This document shows, in pieces, positions 43,495 to 52,241 of a stretch of DNA of 64,000 bases. The translations under genes and the position numbers were made by a program. The notes beneath the pieces are model-generated. The model saw only the letters and a list, made by a program, of their open reading frames with translations, was not told the DNA's origin and did no database searches. This DNA is from Pseudorhodoplanes sp. (GTDB lineage: Bacteria > Pseudomonadota > Alphaproteobacteria > Rhizobiales > Xanthobacteraceae). The stretch is taken from positions 101,198 to 165,197 of the forward strand of contig JALHOD010000008.1 in the NCBI GenBank assembly GCA_022843165.1. The letters run 5' to 3'. The number at the start of each line of letters is the position of its first letter. Position 1 is the stretch's first letter.

Positions 43495-45155
43495 CCAGGA
43501 TCGACAATGCGCGCGTGATCCGCGCGCCGCGCGGGACCGAGTTGTCCGCGAAGAGCTGGCTCACGGAAGCGCCGCTGCGCATGCTGATGAACAATCTCGA
43601 TCCCGACGTCGCCGAGAAACCGCATGAGCTTGTGGTTTATGGCGGCATCGGTCGCGCTGCGCGCGACTGGGAGAGCTTCGACCGCATCGTGGCGGCGCTG
43701 CGGACGCTGGAGGCCGACGAAACGCTGATCGTGCAGTCCGGCAAGCCGGTCGGCATTTTCCGCACGCACGCCGATGCGCCGCGGGTGCTGATCGCGAATT
43801 CCAATCTGGTACCGCACTGGGGCACATGGGATCACTTCCACGAACTGGATCGCAAGGGCCTGATGATGTACGGCCAGATGACGGCGGGCTCGTGGATCTA
43901 TATCGGCTCGCAGGGCATCGTGCAGGGCACCTACGAGACTTTTGTGGAGGTGGGCCGCCGTCACTACAACGGCGATCTCTCCGGAAAATGGATTCTCACC
44001 GCCGGTCTCGGCGGCATGGGCGGCGCGCAGCCGCTCGCTGCCACCATGGCCGGCGCGTCATTGCTGGCGGTCGAGTGCCAGCCGAGCCGGATCGAAATGC
44101 GGTTGCGCACCGGCTATCTCGATCAGCAGGCGACGTCGCTCGACGAGGCGCTGGCGATCATCGACACATCATGCCGGGAGAAGAAACCGGTCTCTGTCGG
44201 CGTGCTGGGCAATGCCGCCGATGTGTTCCCGGAACTGGTGCGGCGCGGCGTGAGGCCGGACGTGGTCACCGACCAGACATCGGCGCACGATCCGCTCAAC
44301 GGCTACCTTCCGAAAGGATGGACCCTGCAGCAATGGGAGGAATATCGGCTCTCCGACCCGAAGAAGGTGGAAAAGGCCGCGAAGCAGTCGATGGTGGGGC
44401 ATGTTTCCGCGATGCTCGACTTCCACAGGATGGGCATCCCGACGCTGGATTACGGCAACAACATCCGCCAGATGGCGAAGGAAGAGGGGTTGGAACACGC
44501 CTTCGACTTTCCGGGCTTTGTGCCGGCCTACATAAGACCTTTGTTTTGCAGGGGAATTGGCCCTTTCCGCTGGGCCGCGCTCTCCGGCGATCCCGAGGAT
44601 ATCTACAGGACCGATGCGCGCGTGAAGGACCTGCTGCCGGACAACACGCATCTGCATAACTGGCTCGACATGGCGCGCACGCGCATCAAGTTTCAGGGCT
44701 TACCTGCGCGTATCTGTTGGGTCGGACTGGGAGATCGCCATCGTCTGGGCATGGCCTTCAACGAGATGGTCGCGAAAGGCGAACTGAAGGCGCCGATCGT
44801 CATTGGCCGCGATCATCTGGATTCCGGCTCGGTTGCGTCCCCTAACCGGGAAACCGAAGCGATGAAGGACGGCTCCGATGCGGTCTCCGACTGGCCGCTG
44901 CTGAACGCGCTGATCAATTGCGCCAGCGGGGCGACCTGGGTGTCGCTGCATCACGGCGGCGGCGTGGGCATCGGCTATTCGCAGCATGCCGGCATGGTCA
45001 TCGTCGCCGACGGCACGCCGGAAGCGGGGAGGCGGCTGGAGCGCGTGCTCTGGAACGATCCGGCGTCGGGGGTGATGCGTCATGCCGATGCCGGTTACGA
45101 CATCGCCATCGATTGCGCGAAGGAGCACAGGATCAAGCTACCAAGTCTAGGCTGA
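43491..45155 (+). CDS. hutU: urocanate hydratase (554 aa)
   Basis: Converts urocanate to 4-imidazolone-5-propionate using tightly bound NAD+. [30 protein letters not shown] (the NAD-binding glycine region), FKIR-type [16 protein letters not shown] with the catalytic Cys, and [15 protein letters not shown] are all present at full family length. It is the last gene of hutIGU and converges on the FAH-family gene. Confidence 0.96.
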   Translation: MTRIDNARVIRAPRGTELSAKSWLTEAPLRMLMNNLDPDVAEKPHELVVYGGIGRAARDWESFDRIVAALRTLEADETLIVQSGKPVGIFRTHADAPRVLIANSNLVPHWGTWDHFHELDRKGLMMYGQMTAGSWIYIGSQGIVQGTYETFVEVGRRHYNGDLSGKWILTAGLGGMGGAQPLAATMAGASLLAVECQPSRIEMRLRTGYLDQQATSLDEALAIIDTSCREKKPVSVGVLGNAADVFPELVRRGVRPDVVTDQTSAHDPLNGYLPKGWTLQQWEEYRLSDPKKVEKAAKQSMVGHVSAMLDFHRMGIPTLDYGNNIRQMAKEEGLEHAFDFPGFVPAYIRPLFCRGIGPFRWAALSGDPEDIYRTDARVKDLLPDNTHLHNWLDMARTRIKFQGLPARICWVGLGDRHRLGMAFNEMVAKGELKAPIVIGRDHLDSGSVASPNRETEAMKDGSDAVSDWPLLNALINCASGATWVSLHHGGGVGIGYSQHAGMVIVADGTPEAGRRLERVLWNDPASGVMRHADAGYDIAIDCAKEHRIKLPSLG

Positions 45156-45161
45156 ATCGCT

Positions 45162-46022
45162 TCACGTCGCCAGCGTCACACCCACTTTCATCTCGCCCAC
45201 CTGGTCGATCCAGCAATCCATTACATCGCCAGCCGCCACCGGACCGACGCCTTCGGGCGTGCCGGTCATGATGATGTCGCCAGGATAAAGACGATAGGCC
45301 TGCGAGGCGTAGGAGATAAGCTTGGCGAGGCCGAAGATCAGATATCTAGTGTTCGAAGCCTGCTTGGTCTCGCCGTTGACCTTGATCCAGAAATCGAGAT
45401 TGCCGGGGTCTTTCACTTCGTCAGGCATCGTGAGCCAGGGACCGACCACGCTGAACGTGTCGTAGGACTTGCGCCAGGAGCGGTCTTCCGGGCCGCGGAT
45501 CACCATGTCGAGCGAGAGCGCGTAGCCTGCGACATAATCGAGCGCTTGCGCCTCCGGAATCCGGTAGCCTTCCTTGCCGATGATCAGGGCGAGTTCGATC
45601 TCATGATCCATGCGGCGCTCGATATTTGGCAGGCGCACGGCTTCGCCCGGCCCGATCAGCGAGGTGTTCGATTTCAGGAACAGGCCGTAATGATCGATCG
45701 TCTTGATATCGGCGCCGAAATTGATTCCGGCATCCGCACGTGCCTCCTCGACATGTTTCATGTAATTGACGGGCGCGGCGATGATCTTGCTCGGATTGGC
45801 GACCGGACTGTCCAGCTTGATCTGATCCAGTTGCTTGCGAGGCGCTGTGACGGCAAGCGCCTCGACGCGGCTGCGGACCTTGTCCAGATTGGCGATCAGA
45901 AGGTCGCCATAGGGCAGCGGCCATCGCAAAGCGGGCAGGATTTCGAGCGCGGCTGACACGTCGGCGACTTCATCGCCCATGACCAGACCAAGACGGTTCC
46001 CATCAAAACGGCAAAGGCGCAT
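45162..46022 (-). CDS. fumarylacetoacetate-hydrolase (FAH) family protein (286 aa)
   Basis: The C-terminal FAH fold is recognised from IIAAPVNYMKHVEEA, the metal-binding MDHEIELALIIGKEG (two Glu) and GYALSLDMVIRGPEDRSW (Asp), then GDIIMTGTPEGVGPV. Members cleave fumarylpyruvate-, acylpyruvate- or homoprotocatechuate-type ring-fission products. It follows the FAD monooxygenase gene by 39 bases on the minus strand, forming a two-gene aromatic-degradation operon controlled by the divergent MarR gene. No ring-cleaving dioxygenase is present between them. Confidence 0.88.
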   Translation of the reverse strand: MRLCRFDGNRLGLVMGDEVADVSAALEILPALRWPLPYGDLLIANLDKVRSRVEALAVTAPRKQLDQIKLDSPVANPSKIIAAPVNYMKHVEEARADAGINFGADIKTIDHYGLFLKSNTSLIGPGEAVRLPNIERRMDHEIELALIIGKEGYRIPEAQALDYVAGYALSLDMVIRGPEDRSWRKSYDTFSVVGPWLTMPDEVKDPGNLDFWIKVNGETKQASNTRYLIFGLAKLISYASQAYRLYPGDIIMTGTPEGVGPVAAGDVMDCWIDQVGEMKVGVTLAT

Positions 46023-46061
46023 CTGCGATATCCTGTGAGTGTCGTGTGAGGTCGGCCTATA

Positions 46062-47282
46062 CTACCGGATCGCGGCAGCGTCCCGCACCGAATTGATCAT
46101 GGAACTGTTCAGGAGATAGGCGCGTGCCTTGTCAGGCGTGGTCGCCGTCGCCCGCACTTCATTGAGCGAGGCCTTCCGTATGGTCGGATCCTTCTCGTCC
46201 AGAAGACGCTTGTTGCGGATGCTCATGGCCTGCACGGCCTTGATGTTGATCGGCCGACGCTGACGGTCATAGAGGTCCAACAGCGTCCTGTAGTCGGCGC
46301 CATTATGCCAGATCTCGATCAGCTTCTCGCCGAGATTGACGGCATCATGAATGCTGCCATTCAGGCCGAAGCCCCCGAGCGGGTTGTTTATATGTGCGGC
46401 GTCGCCCGCCAAGGCGATGCGACCGGCATGGAATTGATCAGCCACCCGCTGGTGCACGCGATAGGTGGACGCATATTTCAGCGTGAAATCGCCGGCCCCC
46501 GGAATGGCGTGCTGAAGGATGATCTTCAGTCGTTTCTGGATCGCGTTGGACGCCAGAACATCGGCCTCCGGCTCGTCCGGATCGGTGCCATAGGCGATCC
46601 GCCATAATCCGGGTGGACCTTCGTCGGGCACCCGAAAAACCGCAGCCCAGTGTTCCGGGTCGGCGACATAGCCGGCGCCGGCGAAACCGACCGTTGCGAG
46701 ATCGAAGGTCGTGCTGGCGACCAGAAATCGCTCAGGCCAGGTAAAGCCGTCGAAGCTGATATTCACCGCCTGCCGGACAACGCTTTTCGCGCCATCGCAG
46801 CCCGCGAGAAATGATCCGCGATAGCTTTCACCGCCGGCCTGCACGGTGACGCCATCCGCATCCTGCTCGACTTTACTGACCGGAGCGTTGAACCGGACCG
46901 TGATCGACGGAGCTGCGTCCTGGATGCGGCCGAGCAATAGCGGCGTCAATCGGTGCTGTTCCAGGTGCAGTCGGTAAGGAAATTGCGTAACGTCGGACAG
47001 CATCGACAGATCGAATTCCGCGATCACTCCTTCGATCCGGTCGCGGATCTGCCAGACCGGAACCTTGAGGCCGCGGGCATGCATCGCCTCTTCTAGGCCG
47101 AGGTCGGCGAGCATTTCCAGCGTCGGCGGGTGAAACGAGCCGGCGCGCAGATCGTGGGTCAGCGCGGATTCGCTCTCGAGCACGACGCAGGGAACATCGG
47201 CCAGCCCCAACTTCAGCGCCAGCGCGAGTCCGGTCGGGCCGCCACCAGCAATCAGAATCGGATCGCGTCCATGCGCTGGCAT
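46062..47282 (-). CDS. FAD-dependent aromatic-type monooxygenase (406 aa)
   Basis: A class A flavoprotein hydroxylase with IAGGGPTGLALALKLG at the N-terminus, CDGAKSVVRQAVN in the middle and LAGDAAHINNPLGGFGLNG as second FAD motif. It is a paralogue of the protein at 28405-29613. The ATG at 47282 is chosen since the dinucleotide fold begins there and GGGAC lies about 7 bases upstream; 14 more codons are open upstream. The substrate is unknown, probably a hydroxylated benzoate or similar. Confidence 0.9.
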   Translation of the reverse strand: MPAHGRDPILIAGGGPTGLALALKLGLADVPCVVLESESALTHDLRAGSFHPPTLEMLADLGLEEAMHARGLKVPVWQIRDRIEGVIAEFDLSMLSDVTQFPYRLHLEQHRLTPLLLGRIQDAAPSITVRFNAPVSKVEQDADGVTVQAGGESYRGSFLAGCDGAKSVVRQAVNISFDGFTWPERFLVASTTFDLATVGFAGAGYVADPEHWAAVFRVPDEGPPGLWRIAYGTDPDEPEADVLASNAIQKRLKIILQHAIPGAGDFTLKYASTYRVHQRVADQFHAGRIALAGDAAHINNPLGGFGLNGSIHDAVNLGEKLIEIWHNGADYRTLLDLYDRQRRPINIKAVQAMSIRNKRLLDEKDPTIRKASLNEVRATATTPDKARAYLLNSSMINSVRDAAAIR

Positions 47283-47422
47283 CTGCTTGTCCCGCAAATT
47301 AGTTCGATGCCCTAATAATCCCAAAGGGGCGACGGCTCAAGGCATAGCAAACGTTGCAATACAGCATTTCCGAGCCGATTCTGGCTTTGGAGGCTGGAAT
47401 TGCTTGGTCCGCCGGTTGTTAA

Positions 47423-47443
47423 TTGATTAGTTAAACTAATCAA
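47423..47443. promoter_or_regulatory. perfect palindrome, probable MarR operator
   Basis: TTGATTAGTT (47423-47432) and AACTAATCAA (47434-47443) are exact reverse complements around one A. It lies in the AT-rich gap between the MarR gene and the divergent monooxygenase gene, 140 bases from the monooxygenase start and 73 from the MarR start, the expected place for MarR autorepression and control of the pathway. Confidence 0.75.
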
Positions 47444-47515
47444 ATTTTGTGCTTTGGACGACGGAGACACCACCGTTTCCCGCTCCGTGGCCGGCGCTAT
47501 AGTGGGCGTTCCCTG

Positions 47516-48154
47516 ATGGACAGTCCCCCGCTCATGGCCCGCCCCGGAACAGCATCATCCAAACGCAAAGCCGGGCGCAAAGCGCAGGGTGGATCTGGCA
47601 AAGTCCGCAAGACCGGCAAGTCTGCGAAGGCGCCGCCCATGGCCCCAGCCCCGGCGCAGCTGGGCCGGATCTCGCGGCAGATCGGATACCTGTTGCGGCG
47701 CGCTAGTTCGGTGTTCACCACTCACTGGTATCTCCAGTTCCGCGGCGAGCCCGTGACCATCACGCCGGTTCAGTGCGGCATGCTGATCCTGGTCGACGAA
47801 AATCCCGGCTTGACCCAGATCGAGCTGGCACGGCTGCTCAAGGTCGAGGGTTCGACGCTCTGGCAGTTGATCAACCGGCTGCTTGAGCTGGGATTCATCC
47901 GCCGCTATCGCGTTCCGGAAGACCGGCGGGCTTTTGCGATTCATCTGTCGCGCGCCGGCCGCCAGGCCCTGCAGGAATTCGAGCGCGGCCTGCGGCTGCA
48001 TCAACGGGCGCTGCTCGATTGTCTGACCGAGAAGGAGCAGGCCGCTCTGTCCGCCATGCTGTTGCGTGTGATCGAGGCCGGAGATGGCTTGAATGACAGG
48101 ATGGAATCACCGACCCGCTCTCCCACTAAAAAGGGCGTCGTCGGCCCGGCCTGA
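47516..48154 (+). CDS. MarR-family transcriptional regulator (212 aa)
   Basis: The MarR winged helix occupies about residues 60-165: ITPVQCGMLILVDENPGLTQIELARLLKVEGSTLWQLINRL then GFIRRYRVPEDRRAFAIHLS (the wing with its D-x-R). A basic, low-complexity N-terminal tail of about 45 residues (lysine/alanine rich) precedes it. An ATG 18 bases further in would shorten this tail. It is divergent from the monooxygenase/FAH operon with the perfect palindrome between, so it probably responds to the aromatic substrate. Confidence 0.88.
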   Translation: MDSPPLMARPGTASSKRKAGRKAQGGSGKVRKTGKSAKAPPMAPAPAQLGRISRQIGYLLRRASSVFTTHWYLQFRGEPVTITPVQCGMLILVDENPGLTQIELARLLKVEGSTLWQLINRLLELGFIRRYRVPEDRRAFAIHLSRAGRQALQEFERGLRLHQRALLDCLTEKEQAALSAMLLRVIEAGDGLNDRMESPTRSPTKKGVVGPA

Positions 48155-48252
48155 GATCCCGCGAACCGTCTATGGGGCAGGGTGAATTGCAGGGGTTGGC
48201 TGTAGAATGTGATATGTTGATCAGGATACTCGTTCGATCAGTCGGGGGCTTC

Positions 48253-48675
48253 ATGTACGGTTTGATTGTCTGTGTAATTGCAAGTCTGTCTTTTGTCACG
48301 CTTGCGCAGGCGCAGCAGCCGGCGCCAAGCGTCAGTTTTACCGAATCGTTGGATATGCTGGCCGTCGCATGCGGCAAGGACATTGACACCCATTGCGCCG
48401 GGGTGAATCTCGGCAGCAATCGCCTGAAAAATTGTCTGAGCCGCAATCAGGCGACCCTCACGGCGGTTTGCCGCGACACCTATGGCAAGGTCTTCAGTCT
48501 GATCGACAAGCGTGCGCAGGCGAGAAACAGCGTGCTGAAACACTGCGAATCTGAAGCGAGAAAACTGTGCGCTGTGGTCCAGAAGGATAATGGTGCGGTA
48601 ATCGAATGCCTGCTGTCTGCCAAGCGCATTGGCTGGCGATGTAGCCAGGCGATCACCGAGGCGAATTTTCGTTGA
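48253..48675 (+). CDS. secreted cysteine-rich-repeat protein (140 aa)
   Basis: The signal peptide MYGLIVCVIASLSFVTLAQAQ is followed by two segments with spaced cysteines (ACGKDIDTHCAGVN...NCLSRNQ...AVC and HCESEARKLCAVVQ...ECLLSAK...RC), the pattern of the Cys-rich repeat first seen in GLG1/CFR proteins and common in alphaproteobacteria as small periplasmic proteins. The ATG at 48253 is chosen because a GGGGG lies 5 bases upstream and the signal peptide starts there; ATGs at 48172 and 48214 are in frame. The role is unknown. Confidence 0.75.
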   Translation: MYGLIVCVIASLSFVTLAQAQQPAPSVSFTESLDMLAVACGKDIDTHCAGVNLGSNRLKNCLSRNQATLTAVCRDTYGKVFSLIDKRAQARNSVLKHCESEARKLCAVVQKDNGAVIECLLSAKRIGWRCSQAITEANFR

Positions 48676-48701
48676 GATCGGCGGGCAAGGACATCTGGCT
48701 G

Positions 48702-49280
48702 ATGCGGTATCTGACATTCGGACTATGGCTGGCAGTTTCCATTTCTTTTCTGCCCGTGCCGTCTTACGCGCAGTCCAGGCTGCGCACCGACGATTTTGTT
48801 GATGCACTTCGCGTGCCCGGTTCGTCCGTTGATATTGACGTCAAGGAGATCCATGAGCGTGCGCTGGAGCGGATGAAGAAGCCCGGGCCGAAGCCGCAAG
48901 ACCGGCCAGGCCTCGTGGATGAACTGAACGCGCTGCCGCAATTGACTCTGGACATCCAGTTCAACTCCGATTCCGCTATCATCCGCCCGGAATCCTACAA
49001 GACGCTCGGGCGCATCGCCGAGGCGCTCTATCACCCGTATCTTCTGGATCACAAATTTCTTGTGGTCGGTCACATCGAGGCGACCGGAAAGCGCCAGAAT
49101 AACCTGGACCTGAGCCAGAAACGCGCGGCCGCGATTCGCGAGGCGCTGGTGACGACGTTCCGGATTTCGCCGCAGCGCATCGTGGCACTGGGATTGGGGG
49201 AGGAGCAATTGCAGGATCGCGCCAAGGCGGGCGCCCCCGTCAACCGGCGGGTGCAGCTCATCGCCAATGGAAAACGCTAG
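48702..49280 (+). CDS. OmpA-family (peptidoglycan-binding) outer membrane protein (192 aa)
   Basis: The signal peptide LTFGLWLAVSISFLPVPSYAQ precedes an OmpA C-terminal domain: LDIQFNSDSAIIRPESYKTL, VVGHIEATGKRQNNLDLSQKRAAAIREAL and RIVALGLGEEQ...NRRVQLIANG. The Asp and Arg that bind diaminopimelate in this fold are in the LSQKRA and NRRV segments. A TTG start at 48672 overlapping the previous stop is an alternative. It likely follows the Cys-rich gene in one transcript. Confidence 0.85.
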   Translation: MRYLTFGLWLAVSISFLPVPSYAQSRLRTDDFVDALRVPGSSVDIDVKEIHERALERMKKPGPKPQDRPGLVDELNALPQLTLDIQFNSDSAIIRPESYKTLGRIAEALYHPYLLDHKFLVVGHIEATGKRQNNLDLSQKRAAAIREALVTTFRISPQRIVALGLGEEQLQDRAKAGAPVNRRVQLIANGKR

Positions 49281-49460
49281 ATTGCGTCGCCGTCCGGTCT
49301 TTATTGAAGTACAATTTTCGTGATTTTGGATTGTTTTGCCCTGATGCTGGCAGACATGGCTTAACCCTGCCGGTTGTTCGGCTATCGCCTCTGCGCATCA
49401 CTCACGACCGCGCTGTTATGCTGCGGATAGTCCCGGCACCGCGCGTAAAAGGAGGTATCG

Positions 49461-50042
49461 ATGTCAGTCAGTGCCCCGACCACCTCGATCACGCCGCGTC
49501 CCCTGCTGCAGGCCTTGGCCAAGGGCTGGTGGCTCGTGTTGCTGCGCGGGGTTCTCTCGATCCTGTTTGGTGTTCTGGCCTTCATGTGGCCGGGTCTGAC
49601 GCTGGTCATGCTGGTTCTTCTTTACGGCGCCTTTGCGCTGGTGGACGGGGCGCTGTCGCTCATCGCCGCCTTTACCGGAAGGGTCAGGGCGGTGCCGGCC
49701 TGGTGGCTGGCGCTGGCCGGCCTCGCTGGCATCGCAGCCGGCGCCGTGACCTTCCTGTGGCCCGGCATTTCCGCCATTGTGCTGGTGATGTTTATCGGCG
49801 CCTGGGCGCTGGTGCACGGGATTTTCGAGATCATCGGCGCGATCCAGCTTCGCAAGGAAATCGACAACGAATGGTGGCTCATCTTGAGCGGCGCGGTGTC
49901 GGTGATTTTCGGTCTTCTGGTCCTGCTTGCGCCGGGGCCGGGCGCGCTTGGATTGATCTGGGCGATCGCTGCCTATTCGATCGCGTTCGGGATCACATGG
50001 GTGGCGCTGGCCTTCCGGCTGCGCAAGCATCAGCCGCAGTAA
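49461..50042 (+). CDS. HdeD/DUF308-family membrane protein (193 aa)
   Basis: Six hydrophobic helices arranged as three similar pairs (GVLSILFGVLAFMWPGLTL, GIAAGAVTFLWPGISAI, SGAVSVIFGLLVLLAPGPG), the repeated G-x-P-rich DUF308 pattern of HdeD. In E. coli HdeD takes part in acid resistance at high density; here the role is by family only. An unusually good ribosome site, AAAGGAGG, lies 6 bases before the ATG. Confidence 0.88.
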   Translation: MSVSAPTTSITPRPLLQALAKGWWLVLLRGVLSILFGVLAFMWPGLTLVMLVLLYGAFALVDGALSLIAAFTGRVRAVPAWWLALAGLAGIAAGAVTFLWPGISAIVLVMFIGAWALVHGIFEIIGAIQLRKEIDNEWWLILSGAVSVIFGLLVLLAPGPGALGLIWAIAAYSIAFGITWVALAFRLRKHQPQ

Positions 50043-50075
50043 CAGCCGGTTTCGGCTGCGGCGTTCTTTCGCCGC
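50043..50075. terminator. tandem hairpins between convergent genes
   Basis: CAGCCG-gttt-CGGCTG is followed directly by GCGGCG-ttcttt-CGCCGC, just after the HdeD-family stop and facing the convergent small gene. There is no long T run, so efficient termination is uncertain. Confidence 0.4.
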
Positions 50076-50123
50076 TCTGCACCGGATTCCTCACGGCATC
50101 CGGCGAAGCGAGGTCGCGGCTCT

Positions 50124-50570
50124 TTACAGCGGCCCCAGATTGAAGATGTCATCTTCCATCTGGGCGTCGCCGTCCTGGTTCATGTCATTGATGATGTCCC
50201 GCTCGACCGGTTCGTTTGAGCCGTCGATATTGCCGGCGAAGTCGCGATAGCCGGGTGGCGGCGTGATCGGTCTGGTCATGTCGCGATAGGCGCTCATGGC
50301 CTGCGCGCTGCCGATCAGCGCGCATTTGCAATAAGTCGGATCGGCATAGATGAAATAGGCCGCGCCGTTCTTCATGCGCCGCACGAATTTGTGCGGCGGC
50401 AGGGTTTTCAGCCGGGCCAGCTTCTTCGGCGTGTTGGCCTCTCTCATCACAAAGCCGGCCGCCTCCAGCTTCATGCCGATTGCCTCTTGGGCGCTGGCCG
50501 GCAGGCCGGACAGGCCGGCTGTTGCCATCGCGAAGACTGTCGAGCGCCATGTCTGCATAAAGTTTTGCAT
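50124..50570 (-). CDS. small secreted protein of unknown function (148 aa)
   Basis: I do not recognise this family. A signal peptide (STVFAMATAGLSGLPASAQ) is followed by a basic region, a DPTYCKCALIGSAQAM segment with two close cysteines, PPPGYRDFAG, and a very acidic C-terminus (NDMNQDGDAQMEDDIFN). The codon use looks genuine. Either an ATG at 50570 or a GTG three codons upstream could start it. It is convergent with the HdeD-family gene. Confidence 0.65.
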   Translation of the reverse strand: MQNFMQTWRSTVFAMATAGLSGLPASAQEAIGMKLEAAGFVMREANTPKKLARLKTLPPHKFVRRMKNGAAYFIYADPTYCKCALIGSAQAMSAYRDMTRPITPPPGYRDFAGNIDGSNEPVERDIINDMNQDGDAQMEDDIFNLGPL

Positions 50571-50689
50571 GAAAGTCACCGTCTGGATGAGCTGCGCGGT
50601 TTGATCATTATAGCCTACGTTTCTTGTGCGCAGAATGTTCCCAACGGCGGGTAAGCGGCTCCATCCGCCATGGAACAGAACCAGGTGGG

Positions 50690-50908
50690 CCGTCCAACCG
50701 CCACATCTGCGCGCCCGACATCTTCGAGATCATCGAGGACGTCCGGCGCGAAGGCCTGACCGTGCTGATGGTCGAGCAGAACGCGCTGGCCGCGCTCGAT
50801 ATGTGTGATCGCTCCTATCTGCTGGAAACCGGTCGTATTGTGCAGTTCGGCACCGGACGGCAGATGCTCGACGACGCCCATGTCCGGCGTGCTTATCTCG
50901 GCGGTTGA
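50690..50908 (+). pseudogene. remnant of a LivF-type branched-chain amino acid ABC ATPase (C-terminal end only)
   Basis: The frame reads DIFEIIEDVRREGLTVLMVE, then QNALAALDMCDRSYLLETGRIVQFG and ends AHVRRAYLGG, the usual C-terminus of LivF. Walker A, signature and Walker B regions are missing and the upstream 60 bases are not LivF-like. It is therefore the truncated tail of a lost transporter gene, lying just upstream of the LacI gene. Confidence 0.8.
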
Positions 50909-50995
50909 CCCCCGAAGCCAATTTTAACGACGCTGCCGCTTTGGCGGTTCATTTCCGGCGCTTTTCGCCGACGCATAGTTAAGTTTGGCAAATCC

Positions 50996-51009
50996 TGCAA
51001 ACGATTGCA
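50996..51009. promoter_or_regulatory. LacI-family operator O1
   Basis: TGCAAACGATTGCA is a near-perfect dyad centred on CG with the TGCAA...TTGCA arms favoured by LacI/PurR-type regulators. It lies 46 bases before the lacI-family GTG start, suited to autoregulation. Confidence 0.6.
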
Positions 51010-51055
51010 AAAATCCTGAAACCGGCGATAATGCACCGGTCAGCGGGAGTCTCGC

Positions 51056-52144
51056 GTGCAGGACCGGAAACAGCGCGTCACATTGAAGCATGTTGCCAAG
51101 GCCGTCGGCGTCAATGTGTCGACGGTGTCGCGCGCGCTCGACCCGGCGGCGACCCACCACGTGTCGCCGGAACTTGCCGAAGAGATCCGCAAGGCCAGCC
51201 GCAAGCTCGGCTACAAGCCCAATGCGGCGGCCTATTCGCTGAAAACCAACCGGACCCGCACCATCGGCGTCGTGGTGCCGGACATCGCCGATCCGGTCTT
51301 TCCGCCCATCATCCGGGGAATCGAGGACGGACTGGGATTGCACGACTATGTGTCGATTGTCGCCAATACCGACAACGATGCGCGGCGCGAGGAGCGGGTG
51401 CTGGAGACTCTCAATTCGCGCGGTGTGGACGGCTTTATCCTGGCGACGACCAAGCGGCGCGATGCCTTGATCCCCCGCCTGACGGAAGGCAAGCCGGTTA
51501 TCAGCATCATCCGCAAGGTCGACGATGCGCGGTTTTCGTCGGTCGTCCATGACGAAGACGAGGGTATTCGCCGTCTGCTGACGCATCTCGTATCGCTGGG
51601 GCATCGGGAGATCGCGCATATTGCCGGCCCGCAGGAGGTGTCGACCGGCTTCATGCGCTACAGCGCCTATGAGCGCTACCGGAAATTGCTGGGGGCCAGC
51701 CCGGCGGGAACGCTGGCGGTCTTTGCCAGAACCTTCAGCGAGGAGGAGGGCGAACGTTGCGCCGAGGAGTTGCTGGTGACTGGTCGGGCCTTCACCGCCG
51801 TTGTCTGCGCCAACGACCAGCTCGCGATCGGCGCCATCGCCGCGTTCCAGCGGCGCGGTCTGTTATGTCCCGACAACATATCGGTCACCGGTTTCAACGA
51901 TATCCCGCTGGTGGATCGCCTGCAGCCGCCGCTCACGACTGTGCGGGTGCAGCATCACAAGCTGGGCTTTGAATCAGCTTTGCTGGCGGTCGAGGCGCTT
52001 CGGGCGTCCGGAAAAACGCCGAAGACGAGCCATATGGTGCTGCCGATCGAGCTTGTCGTTCGCGCTTCCACCCGGGCGGTCCGTCCGCCGATGCCGCCCG
52101 GAAAAGTAGGTGCCCGCAAGCGCGATGCGGAAAGGGCGGATTGA
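51056..52144 (+). CDS. LacI-family transcriptional regulator (362 aa)
   Basis: The N-terminal HTH and hinge are classical: TLKHVAKAVGVNVSTVSRALD (about 8-28) then KLGYKPNAAAYSLKTNRTRTIGVVVPDI, leading into a periplasmic-binding-protein-like effector domain with RTFSEEEGERCAEELL and VCANDQLAIGAIAAF. It starts at GTG with GGGAG 7 bases upstream. Two matching operators, before this gene and before the next, mark it as the local repressor of the 52242-59520 operon. Confidence 0.93.
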   Translation: MQDRKQRVTLKHVAKAVGVNVSTVSRALDPAATHHVSPELAEEIRKASRKLGYKPNAAAYSLKTNRTRTIGVVVPDIADPVFPPIIRGIEDGLGLHDYVSIVANTDNDARREERVLETLNSRGVDGFILATTKRRDALIPRLTEGKPVISIIRKVDDARFSSVVHDEDEGIRRLLTHLVSLGHREIAHIAGPQEVSTGFMRYSAYERYRKLLGASPAGTLAVFARTFSEEEGERCAEELLVTGRAFTAVVCANDQLAIGAIAAFQRRGLLCPDNISVTGFNDIPLVDRLQPPLTTVRVQHHKLGFESALLAVEALRASGKTPKTSHMVLPIELVVRASTRAVRPPMPPGKVGARKRDAERAD

Positions 52145-52202
52145 TTGTAGACTGGACGTTCTCGGCGCGGCTGACCGCCGATTGACTCGCCAGCCCGGAA
52201 AT

Positions 52203-52214
52203 GCAAACGTTTGC
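52203..52214. promoter_or_regulatory. LacI-family operator O2
   Basis: GCAAACGTTTGC is a perfect dyad, 27 bases before the start of the M24-family gene. It shares the GCAAACG half with the operator at 50996-51009, so the same regulator probably binds both. Confidence 0.65.
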
Positions 52215-52241
52215 CAAAATTTGCCTTAAGGGAGGCCCGCC

